51,132 nucleotides of DNA from a virus. Each line of letters begins with the position of its first letter. Position 1 is the first letter of the stretch. The notes below the pieces were generated by a model. It did not search any database. It was not told where the DNA came from and saw nothing but the letters and a program-made list of their open reading frames with translations. The stretch is from positions 1-51,132 of IMG/VR virus record IMGVR_UViG_3300047548_000794. One strand, given 5' to 3'. This document shows, in pieces, positions 1-6,748 of this stretch. The translations under genes were made by a program, and so were the position numbers.

Positions 1-1
1 A

Positions 2-79
2 GCAGTGTCAACTCGTCAAGGTAAAGTTTATCGAGTTATACAAAAAATGACGGAGCTCGAAGAGCAACTGATGAGTTAA
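2..79 (+). CDS. 3' end of a truncated gene, unknown
   Basis: An open frame runs from the window edge to a TAA whose last base is the first base of the next ATG (TAATG overlap). Only 25 codons are visible, ending in the acidic, helical stretch MTELEEQLMS. The tight coupling to the following gene suggests the same operon. The function cannot be judged from this fragment. Confidence 0.6.
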   Translation, partial: AVSTRQGKVYRVIQKMTELEEQLMS

Positions 80-285
80 TGAAGAAGAAAAAGAAACTAC
101 CTACATCTAAGCCAGCACCTAAAAAGAAAGTGTTCGCCATGCCTCCTGGTAATATATTAGAAGGTTTAGGCCTTACAATAGAGCAATTACATGGGTTGCT
201 AATGCGAGCTGGACCTTCTAAGGGTTACAGATTGTTTTATAAAGGTGAATATTTAGGTGAAATAGAATTAGAAGGTTTAAAATGA
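79..285 (+). CDS. small basic protein, unknown
   Basis: A 68-residue protein with a lysine-rich N-terminus (MKKKKKLP...PKKK) and a C-terminal half that looks folded, ending in YRLFYKGEYLGEIELEGL. That ending resembles the C-terminal part of the frame-disrupted gene at 2748-2970 (CLFFKNEYIGTIP), so the two may be distant paralogs. The start overlaps the previous stop and the end overlaps the next ATG, so it is translationally coupled on both sides. Function unknown; the basic tail could bind nucleic acid, which is inference. Confidence 0.7.
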   Translation: MKKKKKLPTSKPAPKKKVFAMPPGNILEGLGLTIEQLHGLLMRAGPSKGYRLFYKGEYLGEIELEGLK

Positions 286-596
286 AGAACATGGTAGTAA
301 CGATTGAAGTTCCTATTGAATTCACTGCGAAAACAGCTATGCACACAACTAATATGCATGGTAACTATGAAAATAGATATGTAGGAGTTTCACTTAGACA
401 TGGATCGTGTGTTGTTTATAATCTAGATAAATATCCAGATGGAACAACTGTTGAAATTATTCAAACAAACTATGCCATCAGGTCTACAGATGATGGATTG
501 CAGTACTATGATAGTTATATGTGGAAGTTTTTTGATGAGAGTGTACAAGAAGCATTCTCTAACTATTTAGCTGAAAAAGAGTTATTGGAGAAATAA
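282..596 (+). CDS. small conserved-looking phage protein, unknown
   Basis: A 104-residue soluble protein with mixed beta-strand character and a helical C-terminus (FDESVQEAFSNYLAEKELLEK, split here only for description). That end resembles those of the next two genes, which also finish with an aromatic-rich strand, a helix and LL. It starts with ATGA overlapping the previous stop and ends one base into the next ATG. It is probably one member of a local family produced by duplication. No catalytic motif is visible. Confidence 0.7.
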   Translation: MKNMVVTIEVPIEFTAKTAMHTTNMHGNYENRYVGVSLRHGSCVVYNLDKYPDGTTVEIIQTNYAIRSTDDGLQYYDSYMWKFFDESVQEAFSNYLAEKELLEK

Positions 597-892
597 TGGA
601 GACATTTGTACCATTAATAACAGAGCCAAGCAATAAATACGACTTTTTTAATGAAGAGAAAACAGGCGAAAAGACTAAATACATTTCTTGGTTTTACATT
701 AAGAAAGGAATTTATATAAGTCATAATTTTGAAGTAGATAAAACTGTTTATAATGCTATTAGAGAAGATGAAATGTATGGCATTTTATATTGGGACTCTA
801 CTAAGAACTCTTGGAGACTATTCAATGAAAAAGTCCAAAACTTATATAAAAACTGGAAAGCAGACAAAATCTTACTCAGCGACGGAGATTAA
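596..892 (+). CDS. small protein of a local paralog family
   Basis: A 98-residue protein. Its C-terminal half (GILYWDSTKNSWRLFNEKV, then LYKNWKADKILL) aligns by eye with the same region of the next gene (GIMSWTQHEKCWTPFTEEI, then LYQGWKAEQALL). Shared features are two tryptophans, a short amphipathic helix and a terminal LL. It is directly coupled to the gene before it by a one-base overlap. The tandem arrangement suggests duplication and divergence. Function unknown. Confidence 0.7.
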   Translation: METFVPLITEPSNKYDFFNEEKTGEKTKYISWFYIKKGIYISHNFEVDKTVYNAIREDEMYGILYWDSTKNSWRLFNEKVQNLYKNWKADKILLSDGD

Positions 893-895
893 AAA

Positions 896-1156
896 GTGCC
901 GATTATTAGAGAATATCATGAGCAAGGGGATTTTAGGTTTGAAGAAGGTAATGTTCGATATGACTTCTTTATAGCTAAAGCTATTATGGTTGTCTATGAT
1001 GAAGATGAATGTCAAACAGAGTTTCTTGCTTTAAGAGAACATGATACACACGGAATAATGAGTTGGACTCAACATGAAAAATGTTGGACTCCATTTACTG
1101 AAGAAATTCAACTACTATATCAAGGCTGGAAAGCCGAGCAGGCGTTATTGAGATAG
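896..1156 (+). CDS. small protein, paralog of the preceding gene, GTG start
   Basis: An 86-residue protein that starts at GTG three bases after the previous stop. The second half matches the preceding gene in the pattern GI-x2-W...W-x-x-F-x-E-x(3)-LY-x-x-WKA-x(3)-LL. The first half carries an acidic stretch (VYDEDECQTEF). Its 3' end overlaps a reading frame at 1147-1296 that lacks a normal start codon. Function unknown. Confidence 0.65.
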   Translation: MPIIREYHEQGDFRFEEGNVRYDFFIAKAIMVVYDEDECQTEFLALREHDTHGIMSWTQHEKCWTPFTEEIQLLYQGWKAEQALLR

Positions 1157-1296
1157 ATGAACAGGCACTTATTAATGCAGCAAAATATGATGCCTTATTT
1201 TGGTTCGCCAGAACTATTGTGCACTTTGGTTTAGCAGATGATGATTGGTGCGACGATATAACAAGTAAATACTATGCAAAACTCAACGTCTACTAA
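1147..1296 (+). CDS. RFG-motif small protein without a normal start codon
   Basis: The frame encodes about 49 residues, including FARTIVHFGLADDDW. This matches the next gene (YTLYAFGLGDKDW) and the motif family found elsewhere in the window. The frame is closed upstream by TGA near 1095 and contains no ATG, GTG or TTG before the conserved part. The start shown is ATT at 1147, chosen only because it gives a plausible length just before the upstream stop at 1154-1156. Alternatives are a -1 frameshift from the upstream gene or a decayed start. Confidence 0.4.
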   Translation: MEIDEQALINAAKYDALFWFARTIVHFGLADDDWCDDITSKYYAKLNVY

Positions 1297-1300
1297 AACA

Positions 1301-1420
1301 ATGTCTTATAAAGATAGAGAATGTATAAAGAATTTTTGCTATACATTATATGCATTTGGTCTTGGTGATAAAGATTGGTACATAGAGGTTTTACAATATT
1401 TAAACAACCCTTACAACTAG
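1301..1420 (+). CDS. 39-residue RFG-motif protein
   Basis: A very short gene with an ATG start: MSYKDRECIKNFCYTLYAFG, then LGDKDWYIEVLQYL. The core T-L-x-x-F-G-L-x-D-x-D-W matches the frame just upstream (TIVHFGLADDDW), so the two look like tandem duplicates. Related cores occur in many small proteins across the window. Length and composition suggest a single helical hairpin that acts by binding a partner; that is inference. No ribosome binding site better than a purine-poor AAAACA is seen. Confidence 0.5.
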   Translation: MSYKDRECIKNFCYTLYAFGLGDKDWYIEVLQYLNNPYN

Positions 1421-1427
1421 AGAAAAT

Positions 1428-1736
1428 ATGGCAATTTTAATTATAATCTTCGTTTTGTTTCTGATGTTTAGTGGATCTAGTAAGCCAGCTAAAGGTGGAT
1501 TTGGGAATGCGATAGTTGGAACTGGTCGTTCTCCAATGTATTATGACATAATGGATGAAGCTACTGCAGAACAAGAAGCAGAACTAAGGCAAGCCGTTGT
1601 GGATGGTAAGACTTTTACTAGAACTTCTTTTAATTGGGAAGATAGAAATGATAAGACTAAACACGTAACAACAACCATGACGGCTCAAGAGCGCTTAGAT
1701 GAGTTCTTAAAGTGGAAAGCTAACGGTTACATGTAG
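1428..1736 (+). CDS. small membrane-anchored protein
   Basis: A 102-residue protein with an N-terminal hydrophobic segment at residues 2-15 (AILIIIFVLFLMF), followed by a glycine-rich linker and a charged, soluble domain ending in ERLDEFLKWKANGYM. There is no lipobox cysteine. The topology suggests a signal anchor with the soluble part on either side of the inner membrane. It is the last gene before a -10-like element and an HNH gene. Function unknown. Confidence 0.65.
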   Translation: MAILIIIFVLFLMFSGSSKPAKGGFGNAIVGTGRSPMYYDIMDEATAEQEAELRQAVVDGKTFTRTSFNWEDRNDKTKHVTTTMTAQERLDEFLKWKANGYM

Positions 1737-1742
1737 TATAAT
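1737..1742 (+). promoter_or_regulatory. -10 element (GTATAAT) before the HNH gene, possible leaderless start
   Basis: TATAAT lies between the stop at 1736 and the ATG at 1749, with only six bases between the hexamer and the ATG. A transcript initiated at the usual distance would start at or next to the ATG, and no Shine-Dalgarno sequence is present. No clear -35 box is seen. The same GTATAAT string marks intergenic spaces elsewhere in this window. Confidence 0.4.
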
Positions 1743-1748
1743 TATGAA

Positions 1749-2252
1749 ATGAAGACATGTTCGAAATGTAAAATAGAAAAACATAAAAGTGAGTTTCAAA
1801 AGCAAAAATGTAAAGCAGATGGACTTAGATATCATTGTAAAAGTTGCAGAGCAATTAAAGCTCATAAACACTATGAGCAAAATAAAGAAAAAATATTAGC
1901 TAAAAATTATGAATACTCTAAAAATAGACTAAAAGAAGATATTTGTTTTAAATTAACTAGAGATTTACGCTGTAGATTAAACAGTGCTTTAAAGAACAGC
2001 CAGAAAACTGGATCAGCAGTGAAAGATTTAGGCTGTTCAATAGAAGCATTTAAAGCTTATATAGAATCGCTATGGAAGCCTGGTATGAATTGGGATAATC
2101 ATGCTCACACTGGGTGGCACATAGATCACATTAAACCGTTAAGTAAATTCACCTTAACAAATGAAAATGAATTAAAAGAAGCCTGTCATTATACTAACTT
2201 ACAACCACTATGGTATAATGAGAACATGAGTAAAGGTGGTAAATATGAGTGA
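1749..2252 (+). CDS. HNH endonuclease (homing type)
   Basis: A 167-residue protein. The N-terminal zinc ribbon has CSKC (residues 4-7) and CKSC (about 30-33). The C-terminal HNH-like core has WHIDHIKPLSKF, ELKEACHYTNLQPL and a terminal N-x-x-K segment. The middle segment SAVKDLGCSIEAFKAYIES is nearly repeated in the HNH gene at 23509-24042 (SAVEDLGCSIEEFKKYIES), so these are copies of one family in one genome. Such genes usually spread as free-standing homing endonucleases. It overlaps the next gene by eight bases. Confidence 0.9.
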   Translation: MKTCSKCKIEKHKSEFQKQKCKADGLRYHCKSCRAIKAHKHYEQNKEKILAKNYEYSKNRLKEDICFKLTRDLRCRLNSALKNSQKTGSAVKDLGCSIEAFKAYIESLWKPGMNWDNHAHTGWHIDHIKPLSKFTLTNENELKEACHYTNLQPLWYNENMSKGGKYE

Positions 2253-2739
2253 ATTTAAGCTATTGAAATCGTTGAGTGATTTGTATATAGATCTTTTAGA
2301 ATTGGATGCGGAGCTAGAAAAAGATAGCACAGAACTTGCGAAAGGTGCTAATTATTGGAAAGATAAAAATCCAGCTAAGTATAAGAAAATGCTAGCAAAA
2401 CTTGCTAGAGACCGTAAAACAGTAGGCCATAAAGAAAGAGCTACTCAACAAGTGTTACAAGCTAAGCGTAGAGAAAAAGGTGGTTCTGGAACTACTGCTG
2501 GACAGAAAGGTCATAAAGGTCATAAGTCTGGACACATGAAAACTAAGACTGGAAGCGCAGCTAAGAGATATGCAGCAGCTGAGAAGAAAGCTGGCCAGAA
2601 GATGTCTATTGACCGTAAGAACAATGATAAAGGTTACGAGAGTAGCAACACTAGGCTTGCTCCTCAAAGCTTGAATCGCGGTGATGAGAACAATAAGAAA
2701 AAGAAAGAATGGTACAAGAAGAAAGGCAAGAAAAAATAG
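2245..2739 (+). CDS. very basic protein with HNH-like DR-N-GY-N motif
   Basis: A 164-residue protein starting at ATG 2245, behind GGTGG at good spacing inside the end of the HNH gene. The N-terminus is an acidic helix, the middle is lysine-rich, and the end is poly-lysine. Residues near 125-150 read SIDRKNNDKGYESSNTR and then N..N, which resembles the DR-x-D-x-x-x-GY-x-x-x-N core of HNH nucleases (compare SLDRLDSKGGYTTDN at 10433-10885). The upstream catalytic histidine is not obvious. It may be a nucleic-acid-binding relative of HNH proteins. Confidence 0.7.
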   Translation: MSEFKLLKSLSDLYIDLLELDAELEKDSTELAKGANYWKDKNPAKYKKMLAKLARDRKTVGHKERATQQVLQAKRREKGGSGTTAGQKGHKGHKSGHMKTKTGSAAKRYAAAEKKAGQKMSIDRKNNDKGYESSNTRLAPQSLNRGDENNKKKKEWYKKKGKKK

Positions 2740-2747
2740 GAGAGTTT

Positions 2748-2970
2748 ATGCAGGTGAACTTTTAACAATATTAAGTCTAAAAAACTTAAGGTCTCAAGTA
2801 AGTATACGGTTGTTTACTCAAATTTCAAATCAGTAATATTATATAAAGACGATGAACTACTATATAGACCTAGCAAGGTCTTAGAAGATTGGATTTGTCT
2901 TTTCTTTAAAAATGAATATATAGGTACAATACCTAATGATTTTATAAGGTTTGACTTCTCAAAAGAATAA
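2748..2970 (+). CDS. small gene readable only with a +1 frameshift
   Basis: An ATG at 2748 has a clear ribosome binding site (AGGAG four bases upstream) but reaches TAA at 2763 after five codons (ATG CAG GTG AAC TTT TAA). In the +1 frame, reading resumes as AAC AAT ATT and stays open for 68 codons with protein-like composition, including LEDWICLFFKNEYIGTIP. A shift at TTT-TAA-C resembles the +1 site of the RF2 gene (CTT-TGA-C), but one extra T in a TTTT run would look the same. With the shift the product is 73 residues. Function unknown. Confidence 0.5.
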
Positions 2971-2971
2971 T

Positions 2972-3424
2972 ATGAAGAAATACAATCTAAAAAGATTTAA
3001 ACTTGAAAACAGTATAGATTGGAATGCTCCAACTAAACTTCGCAAGTATTTCAATTCATCTGAGAGACAAGAAGCTAAAAAAGAAATTCATGAAGTTCAA
3101 GAGCTTCTAATAGAAGATAAAGAAATTAAGATAAGAGATAGAGAAGATCTTCATAGAGCTTTAGATAGGAAGTTTAATCAAGTTAGATTTGATTTTGCAA
3201 GAACTCTGCATAAATTTGGAGTAGCGCTAACTCCTGGTGGAGAAAAAACTAACTTTAGAAACACCTATAGCTGGGGAACATTCCACGAAGAGTGGGATTG
3301 GGATGACATGACTGAAGATGAAATGTTAGAAATGTTAACCCTAACAACTAAAACCGACTACGTTATAGACATCAATATGTCAATTAAGCACGCACAATAT
3401 AGCTGGTGGGATGACGACTACTAA
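2972..3424 (+). CDS. unknown protein with RFG-like motif
   Basis: A 150-residue charged protein; start at ATG 2972, just after the previous stop. A lysine/arginine-rich N-terminal half is followed by DFARTLHKFGVALTPGGE, which carries the T-L-x-x-F-G-V-A core of the small-protein family in this window. After it comes an acidic, tryptophan-rich tail (EEWDWDDMTEDEMLEML). This is the longest protein with the motif, suggesting the motif can act as a module. Function unknown. Confidence 0.65.
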   Translation: MKKYNLKRFKLENSIDWNAPTKLRKYFNSSERQEAKKEIHEVQELLIEDKEIKIRDREDLHRALDRKFNQVRFDFARTLHKFGVALTPGGEKTNFRNTYSWGTFHEEWDWDDMTEDEMLEMLTLTTKTDYVIDINMSIKHAQYSWWDDDY

Positions 3425-3425
3425 A

Positions 3426-3436
3426 ACCGATCCGAT
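3426..3436 (+). promoter_or_regulatory. ACCGAtcCGAT palindromic element, copy 1
   Basis: ACCGATCCGAT follows the TAA at 3422-3424 by one base and precedes the ATG at 3445. It is one of five copies in the left arm of an imperfect dyad (ACCGA-N-TCGAT). Four of the five sit immediately after a stop codon. Likely a protein-binding or RNA signal; the role is unknown. Confidence 0.45.
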
Positions 3437-3444
3437 GAGGCAAT

Positions 3445-3978
3445 ATGAATATATTTGCAAGCGATCCATGTCCAGTAATTTCAGCTCAATATCTAGATAA
3501 TAAGAGAGTTATCAAGATGGTGCTAGAAAGTGCCCAGATGCTCTGTACAGCTCTTAGAGAACACGGCGCATCACATCTAGCAAGATACAAAGCAACCCAT
3601 CAAAACCATCCTAGCAACGTCTGGGCACGAGAAACTAGAAGTAACTATCAATGGCTATTAGAGCATTTTAATGCTCTTCTTATTGAATACTCTAAAAGAT
3701 CTGGAAAGATTCATTTGTGTGAAAGTATGTTACATGATTTAACATTAGGTGCAGCTCATATTCCAGCAGGACCTTTAACTCCTATTGCTAATTGTGCAGC
3801 TAGAAAAGATATGAATATATCCTTTAAGCATATATCAGATGTTCATTTAGCTTATAAACTATATCTAACCAGACGATGGCAAGCCGACATTCGTACTCCC
3901 AAATGGTTTCCAGTTGCTATACCAAATTGGTATAAATCTCATTTAGCTTTAGTTAGCACTTTTAATAAAATACTATAA
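3445..3978 (+). CDS. conserved phage protein of unknown function (DKRVIKM type)
   Basis: A 177-residue protein. The N-terminus, SAQYLDNKRVIKMVLESAQM, resembles a phage family with the pattern A-x-x-x-x-D-K-H-V-V-K-M-x-x-E-T-x-Q that is usually annotated hypothetical; this comparison is from memory. Histidines and arginines recur through the middle (NHPSNVWARETRSNYQWL), and the end is tryptophan-rich (PKWFPVAIPNWY). An ACCGA-type element precedes it and another abuts its stop. The conserved charged residues suggest an enzyme or nucleic-acid-binding protein, but the function is not established. Confidence 0.65.
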   Translation: MNIFASDPCPVISAQYLDNKRVIKMVLESAQMLCTALREHGASHLARYKATHQNHPSNVWARETRSNYQWLLEHFNALLIEYSKRSGKIHLCESMLHDLTLGAAHIPAGPLTPIANCAARKDMNISFKHISDVHLAYKLYLTRRWQADIRTPKWFPVAIPNWYKSHLALVSTFNKIL

Positions 3979-3988
3979 CCGAATCGAT
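3978..3988 (+). promoter_or_regulatory. ACCGAATCGAT palindromic element, copy 2
   Basis: ACCGAATCGAT shares its first A with the TAA at 3976-3978 and lies ten bases before the ATG at 3998. This copy fits the dyad ACCGA-N-TCGAT with one mismatched pair between arms. Confidence 0.45.
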
Positions 3989-3997
3989 AAATCCTAG

Positions 3998-4192
3998 ATG
4001 GGATTTATAATAGTTATATACATTATTCCACTTATAGTAAGTTTGGTAATGTTCTTTTCAAGACATTGTCCAAATGTAAAATCTGGCTTTATGAGTCAAG
4101 ATGACTACATGACATCACTTTTTATAAGTTTTGTTCCTTTACTTAATTTAATAGGTCTTTTAAATCTTTTATTTGATAGGTTTTATGAGTAA
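3998..4192 (+). CDS. small two-segment membrane protein
   Basis: A 64-residue protein with two hydrophobic segments: residues 2-20 (GFIIVIYIIPLIVSLVMFF) and about 41-59 (LFISFVPLLNLIGLLNLLF). A short polar loop contains CPNVKSGFMSQDDY. It is probably an inner-membrane hairpin. It overlaps the metallophosphoesterase gene by eight bases. No family was recognised with confidence; superinfection or lysis roles are possible but unsupported. Confidence 0.65.
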   Translation: MGFIIVIYIIPLIVSLVMFFSRHCPNVKSGFMSQDDYMTSLFISFVPLLNLIGLLNLLFDRFYE

Positions 4193-4847
4193 CATTTTAA
4201 AATGCATGCACATGAGTGATACTCATGATACATACCAAGACATAAGCATGTTGGTTCCAGAAGGAACTGATATTGTTTTTATTACCGGTGATGTAACATA
4301 CCACGGTAAACCAGAAGAGCTAAATAGACTTAAAGCCCAACTTAAAAAGATGCTTAATAAGACCATACATGTGGTGATGACAGTTGGAAACCACGAGAAA
4401 GGATGCGAAGCTAATCCCCAGTTATGGATCGATTCAATGAAAGAAATCGGTGTCAAACTTCTTATGCATGAAGCAATTGAAGTTGAAGGATATAAAGTCT
4501 TCGGTAGTCCTTGGACTCCGTGGTTTGGCGGTTGGGCTTATAATTATCATAGAAGTATTGGACATGATATGTGGGAAGCTATTCCATTAGACACAGAGTT
4601 GTTATTAACCCATGGACCACCTTATGGAATACTAGATTATGTCCATGGTGAGAAGGTAGGTTGTATTAATTTATTTAACAAGATTAACAGTGAATTGCCA
4701 GACCTTAAGTATCACATGTTTGGACATATTCATGAAACTCATGGCGAAGCTAAATATAAAGGGGTTCAATTCTTAAATTCTAGTATTATGAATGGTAACT
4801 ATAAGTTTGTAAATAAACCACACCATTTTTGGTTGGATAAGAAATGA
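4185..4847 (+). CDS. calcineurin-like metallophosphoesterase
   Basis: A 220-residue protein starting at ATG 4185 with AGG upstream. All motifs of the family are present in order: HMSDTHD near the N-terminus, TGDVTYHG, TVGNHEKG, LTHGPPYG and FGHIHETHG. They provide the Asp, His and Asn ligands of a two-metal site. The size fits a compact phosphodiesterase; substrates in this superfamily range from DNA ends to cyclic nucleotides and cannot be read from sequence. It is distinct from the SbcD-like nuclease at 44088-45083. A role in removing host or defence nucleotides is possible but inferred. Confidence 0.9.
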   Translation: MSNILKCMHMSDTHDTYQDISMLVPEGTDIVFITGDVTYHGKPEELNRLKAQLKKMLNKTIHVVMTVGNHEKGCEANPQLWIDSMKEIGVKLLMHEAIEVEGYKVFGSPWTPWFGGWAYNYHRSIGHDMWEAIPLDTELLLTHGPPYGILDYVHGEKVGCINLFNKINSELPDLKYHMFGHIHETHGEAKYKGVQFLNSSIMNGNYKFVNKPHHFWLDKK

Positions 4848-5083
4848 TAGCAACAATTGGAAGTTTATTATTAGCATTTTGTGGAGTACCTGAAGTATAT
4901 AGGTCTTACAAAGAAAAGAAGTGTTCAATTGGTTGGGCAATGTTATTAATGTGGCTTTTAGGTGAAATATTACTTATTATATTTGCCTTACAGACTTCTC
5001 AATATTCTTTGCTTATAAACTATTTAGCTAATTGTGGCTTGATAGCAGTGTTACTAAGGTACAAAATATGGCCATCACATTAA
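4844..5083 (+). CDS. PQ-loop / SemiSWEET-like three-helix membrane protein
   Basis: A 79-residue protein with three hydrophobic helices (about residues 2-15, 32-50 and 55-72). The first helix is followed by GVPEVYRSYKEKKCSIGWAM, close to the PQ-loop pattern P-Q-x-x-x-x-x-x-x-K-s-x-x-G; here the Gln is replaced by Glu. Bacterial SemiSWEET sugar transporters are three-helix units of about this size that dimerise. It overlaps the metallophosphoesterase stop by four bases. Transport of a small solute is a reasonable guess; no substrate is evident. Confidence 0.6.
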   Translation: MIATIGSLLLAFCGVPEVYRSYKEKKCSIGWAMLLMWLLGEILLIIFALQTSQYSLLINYLANCGLIAVLLRYKIWPSH

Positions 5084-5310
5084 TAACTATCGGGGTTTTA
5101 TTTGCTTTATGTCTTTTATTAAGACCAGAGTTTAAGGTTTGCCCTAGGTGTGACGATATGCAAAGGGCCAATGTTGGAGATGAATGTCGCAAGTGTAAAA
5201 AGATATTAGGTTATATTGATAGAGCTTCAGATGAAACAGTACTTATTAGAAGACTGATTAAAATGGGTATTATTAAGAAGTTGGACATAGATGACAAAGA
5301 TAAAGAATAG
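5068..5310 (+). CDS. single-pass membrane protein with zinc ribbon
   Basis: The start is ATG 5068 inside the end of the preceding gene. The 80-residue product has an N-terminal transmembrane helix (residues 2-20), then CPRCDD and CRKCKK forming a four-cysteine zinc ribbon, and a basic C-terminal tail with LIRRLIKMGIIKKL. Likely a membrane-tethered metal-binding adaptor. Function unknown. Confidence 0.65.
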   Translation: MAITLITIGVLFALCLLLRPEFKVCPRCDDMQRANVGDECRKCKKILGYIDRASDETVLIRRLIKMGIIKKLDIDDKDKE

Positions 5311-5503
5311 ATATATTTTAAAAAAAGTTATGGAAGGTGGACGCGGTGGTGGACCAAAGATTCCAGCTTGGTATGTTTATGATACTGAAACTAAGCAGCC
5401 ATCTTCAAGTTCTTCTATTGTCAAATCATTCGCTCAAGATTTATGTGACAGCAGCAACAAGATGCACTTAGATGCAACATTTGAAAAGGAAGTACTAGAG
5501 TGA
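5291..5503 (+). CDS. small unknown protein
   Basis: A 70-residue protein with a glycine-rich loop (MEGGRGGGPKIPAWYVYD), a serine run and an acidic C-terminal helix ending in VLE. It overlaps the preceding gene by 20 bases, and its TGA overlaps the GTG start of the next gene. No recognisable motif. Confidence 0.6.
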   Translation: MTKIKNRYILKKVMEGGRGGGPKIPAWYVYDTETKQPSSSSSIVKSFAQDLCDSSNKMHLDATFEKEVLE

Positions 5504-5859
5504 ACCATTTAAGATGGGCATTTAAGCCAGAAAACTTTGATAGTATGGATGATCACGATAAACTACAAAACGTCATGCATAGACTTCATCTTATTAATGA
5601 CTGGAATCAACATAAGTTTTGGAGAAGAAGATTCGCTTTAGAACAACAATTTAAAGAAGAATATTCAGATGAAGTCAATACAACTATGGCTGTTGCCTTC
5701 AGGTTTCTAAAGGAAGAGTTGGATATTGGTTATGCTGAAGAAGCTATTAAAAATCCAGAATTACCAGCTGTTTATAAAAAATACACAATAATGATGAAAG
5801 AATTTATAGATCAAGATATTGATGATGCTCTACTTGGAGACGAAGAAGATGAACACTAA
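5500..5859 (+). CDS. acidic helical protein, GTG start
   Basis: A 119-residue protein. The GTG start overlaps the previous TGA as GTGA. Composition is helical and acidic, ending in DQDIDDALLGDEEDEH; the N-terminal part is rich in His, Trp and Arg (HKFWRRRFALEQQF). Its end overlaps the next gene by 11 bases. The acidic end resembles those of DNA mimics, but the charge is too unevenly distributed to claim that. Function unknown. Confidence 0.65.
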   Translation: MNHLRWAFKPENFDSMDDHDKLQNVMHRLHLINDWNQHKFWRRRFALEQQFKEEYSDEVNTTMAVAFRFLKEELDIGYAEEAIKNPELPAVYKKYTIMMKEFIDQDIDDALLGDEEDEH

Positions 5860-6124
5860 TGGAATAATCGAAAAGAAGAGTGGTCTTAAGAAAAAGAAAC
5901 AGGCACATAGTAAGTGGTTATGTTGTCATTGTTTAAAGTCTGGTAAAGGCAATGGGACTTGTGGGCAAAAAGATCACTTAATCATACCGGTAAGTCATAA
6001 GATTCATTTTATCCCAATTACAGCCTCAAAAACAAGATGGAAACAACTACTTAAAAACATAGGTAGCTATGGAAGTATAAGTTCTAACTTAGATGTTCTA
6101 ATGGAAACTATCAATAATAAATAA
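5849..6124 (+). CDS. small basic protein with cysteine cluster
   Basis: A 91-residue protein; start ATG 5849 preceded by GGAGACGAAG. A lysine-rich segment is followed by CCHCLKSGKGNGTCGQKDH, a Cys/His cluster that could bind zinc. The TAA is directly followed by an ACCGA-type element. Function unknown. Confidence 0.6.
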   Translation: MNTNGIIEKKSGLKKKKQAHSKWLCCHCLKSGKGNGTCGQKDHLIIPVSHKIHFIPITASKTRWKQLLKNIGSYGSISSNLDVLMETINNK

Positions 6125-6134
6125 CCGATTCGAT
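6124..6134 (+). promoter_or_regulatory. ACCGATTCGAT palindromic element, copy 3
   Basis: ACCGATTCGAT overlaps the TAA at 6122-6124 and precedes the ATG at 6153, which has its own ribosome binding site (AAGAGG). This copy and copy 2 are the best-formed dyads. Confidence 0.45.
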
Positions 6135-6152
6135 ATTTGCAAGAGGTATTAT

Positions 6153-6452
6153 ATGGAAAAGTTCTTTAGAGTTGGACATATTCTGGTTGATGTTGAGCGT
6201 GGTCTCATTATTGATACGGGTGTTGGAAAACAAATGGAAGTAGATTTAGCTGAATATTGTGTTAAAGACTTTAATAAAAGAGTATCTCATACTCCTATTA
6301 GAATTGCAAACGAAGGTAGTAAAACATTAGTTCTACAATGGGATAAAAGCAGAAACAAATGGATTAACTTCAGAAGCACCCATGGCGATGATATTGGTAC
6401 AGCAATGGAAAAATATGTTAATCTTCAAATAGAGGGAGACTTATTAACATGA
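6153..6452 (+). CDS. small unknown protein
   Basis: A 99-residue protein with alternating beta-strand character (RVGHILVDVERGLIIDTGV) and a C-terminal helix ending in GDLLT. The TLVLQWDKSRNKWINF part resembles the W...W segment of the small genes at 596-1156, so it may be a remote member of that family. An ACCGA element lies upstream and a four-base ATGA overlap lies downstream. Confidence 0.65.
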   Translation: MEKFFRVGHILVDVERGLIIDTGVGKQMEVDLAEYCVKDFNKRVSHTPIRIANEGSKTLVLQWDKSRNKWINFRSTHGDDIGTAMEKYVNLQIEGDLLT

Positions 6453-6748
6453 CTTACCTTTATTATATTTTAAGTATTGTAGGTATCGTACTTATTTGTA
6501 AGTATGTTCCTGGTTTTAAGTGTTTAACATTTTGCAGATACAAAACATATAAGTTTGAAAAAGCAAACAAAAAGATAGAAAAAATGTCTTCTTATGATTT
6601 CAGCAGAATGTCTAAGAAGAGTTTAAATGCTCTTTATAAAGATTCAACCCCTTTTGGATGCAAGTCTTTATATGCAAGTGCAGAGATTGCTAAACAAAGA
6701 GAAATACTTAAAAACATAGTAGCTGAACGTGAACTATTAGAGGATTAA
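6449..6748 (+). CDS. small membrane-anchored basic protein
   Basis: A 99-residue protein with an N-terminal transmembrane segment (YLYYILSIVGIVLICKYV) followed by a lysine-rich soluble domain and a helical end (AERELLED). Topology is probably N-out with the basic part in the cytoplasm. The ends overlap both neighbours. Function unknown. Confidence 0.65.
   Translation: MTYLYYILSIVGIVLICKYVPGFKCLTFCRYKTYKFEKANKKIEKMSSYDFSRMSKKSLNALYKDSTPFGCKSLYASAEIAKQREILKNIVAERELLED

Noticed and set aside
753-974. Plus-strand 73-codon frame overlapping two small genes
   Set aside because: No ribosome binding site; the two overlapping genes form a paralog pair, which supports their frames.
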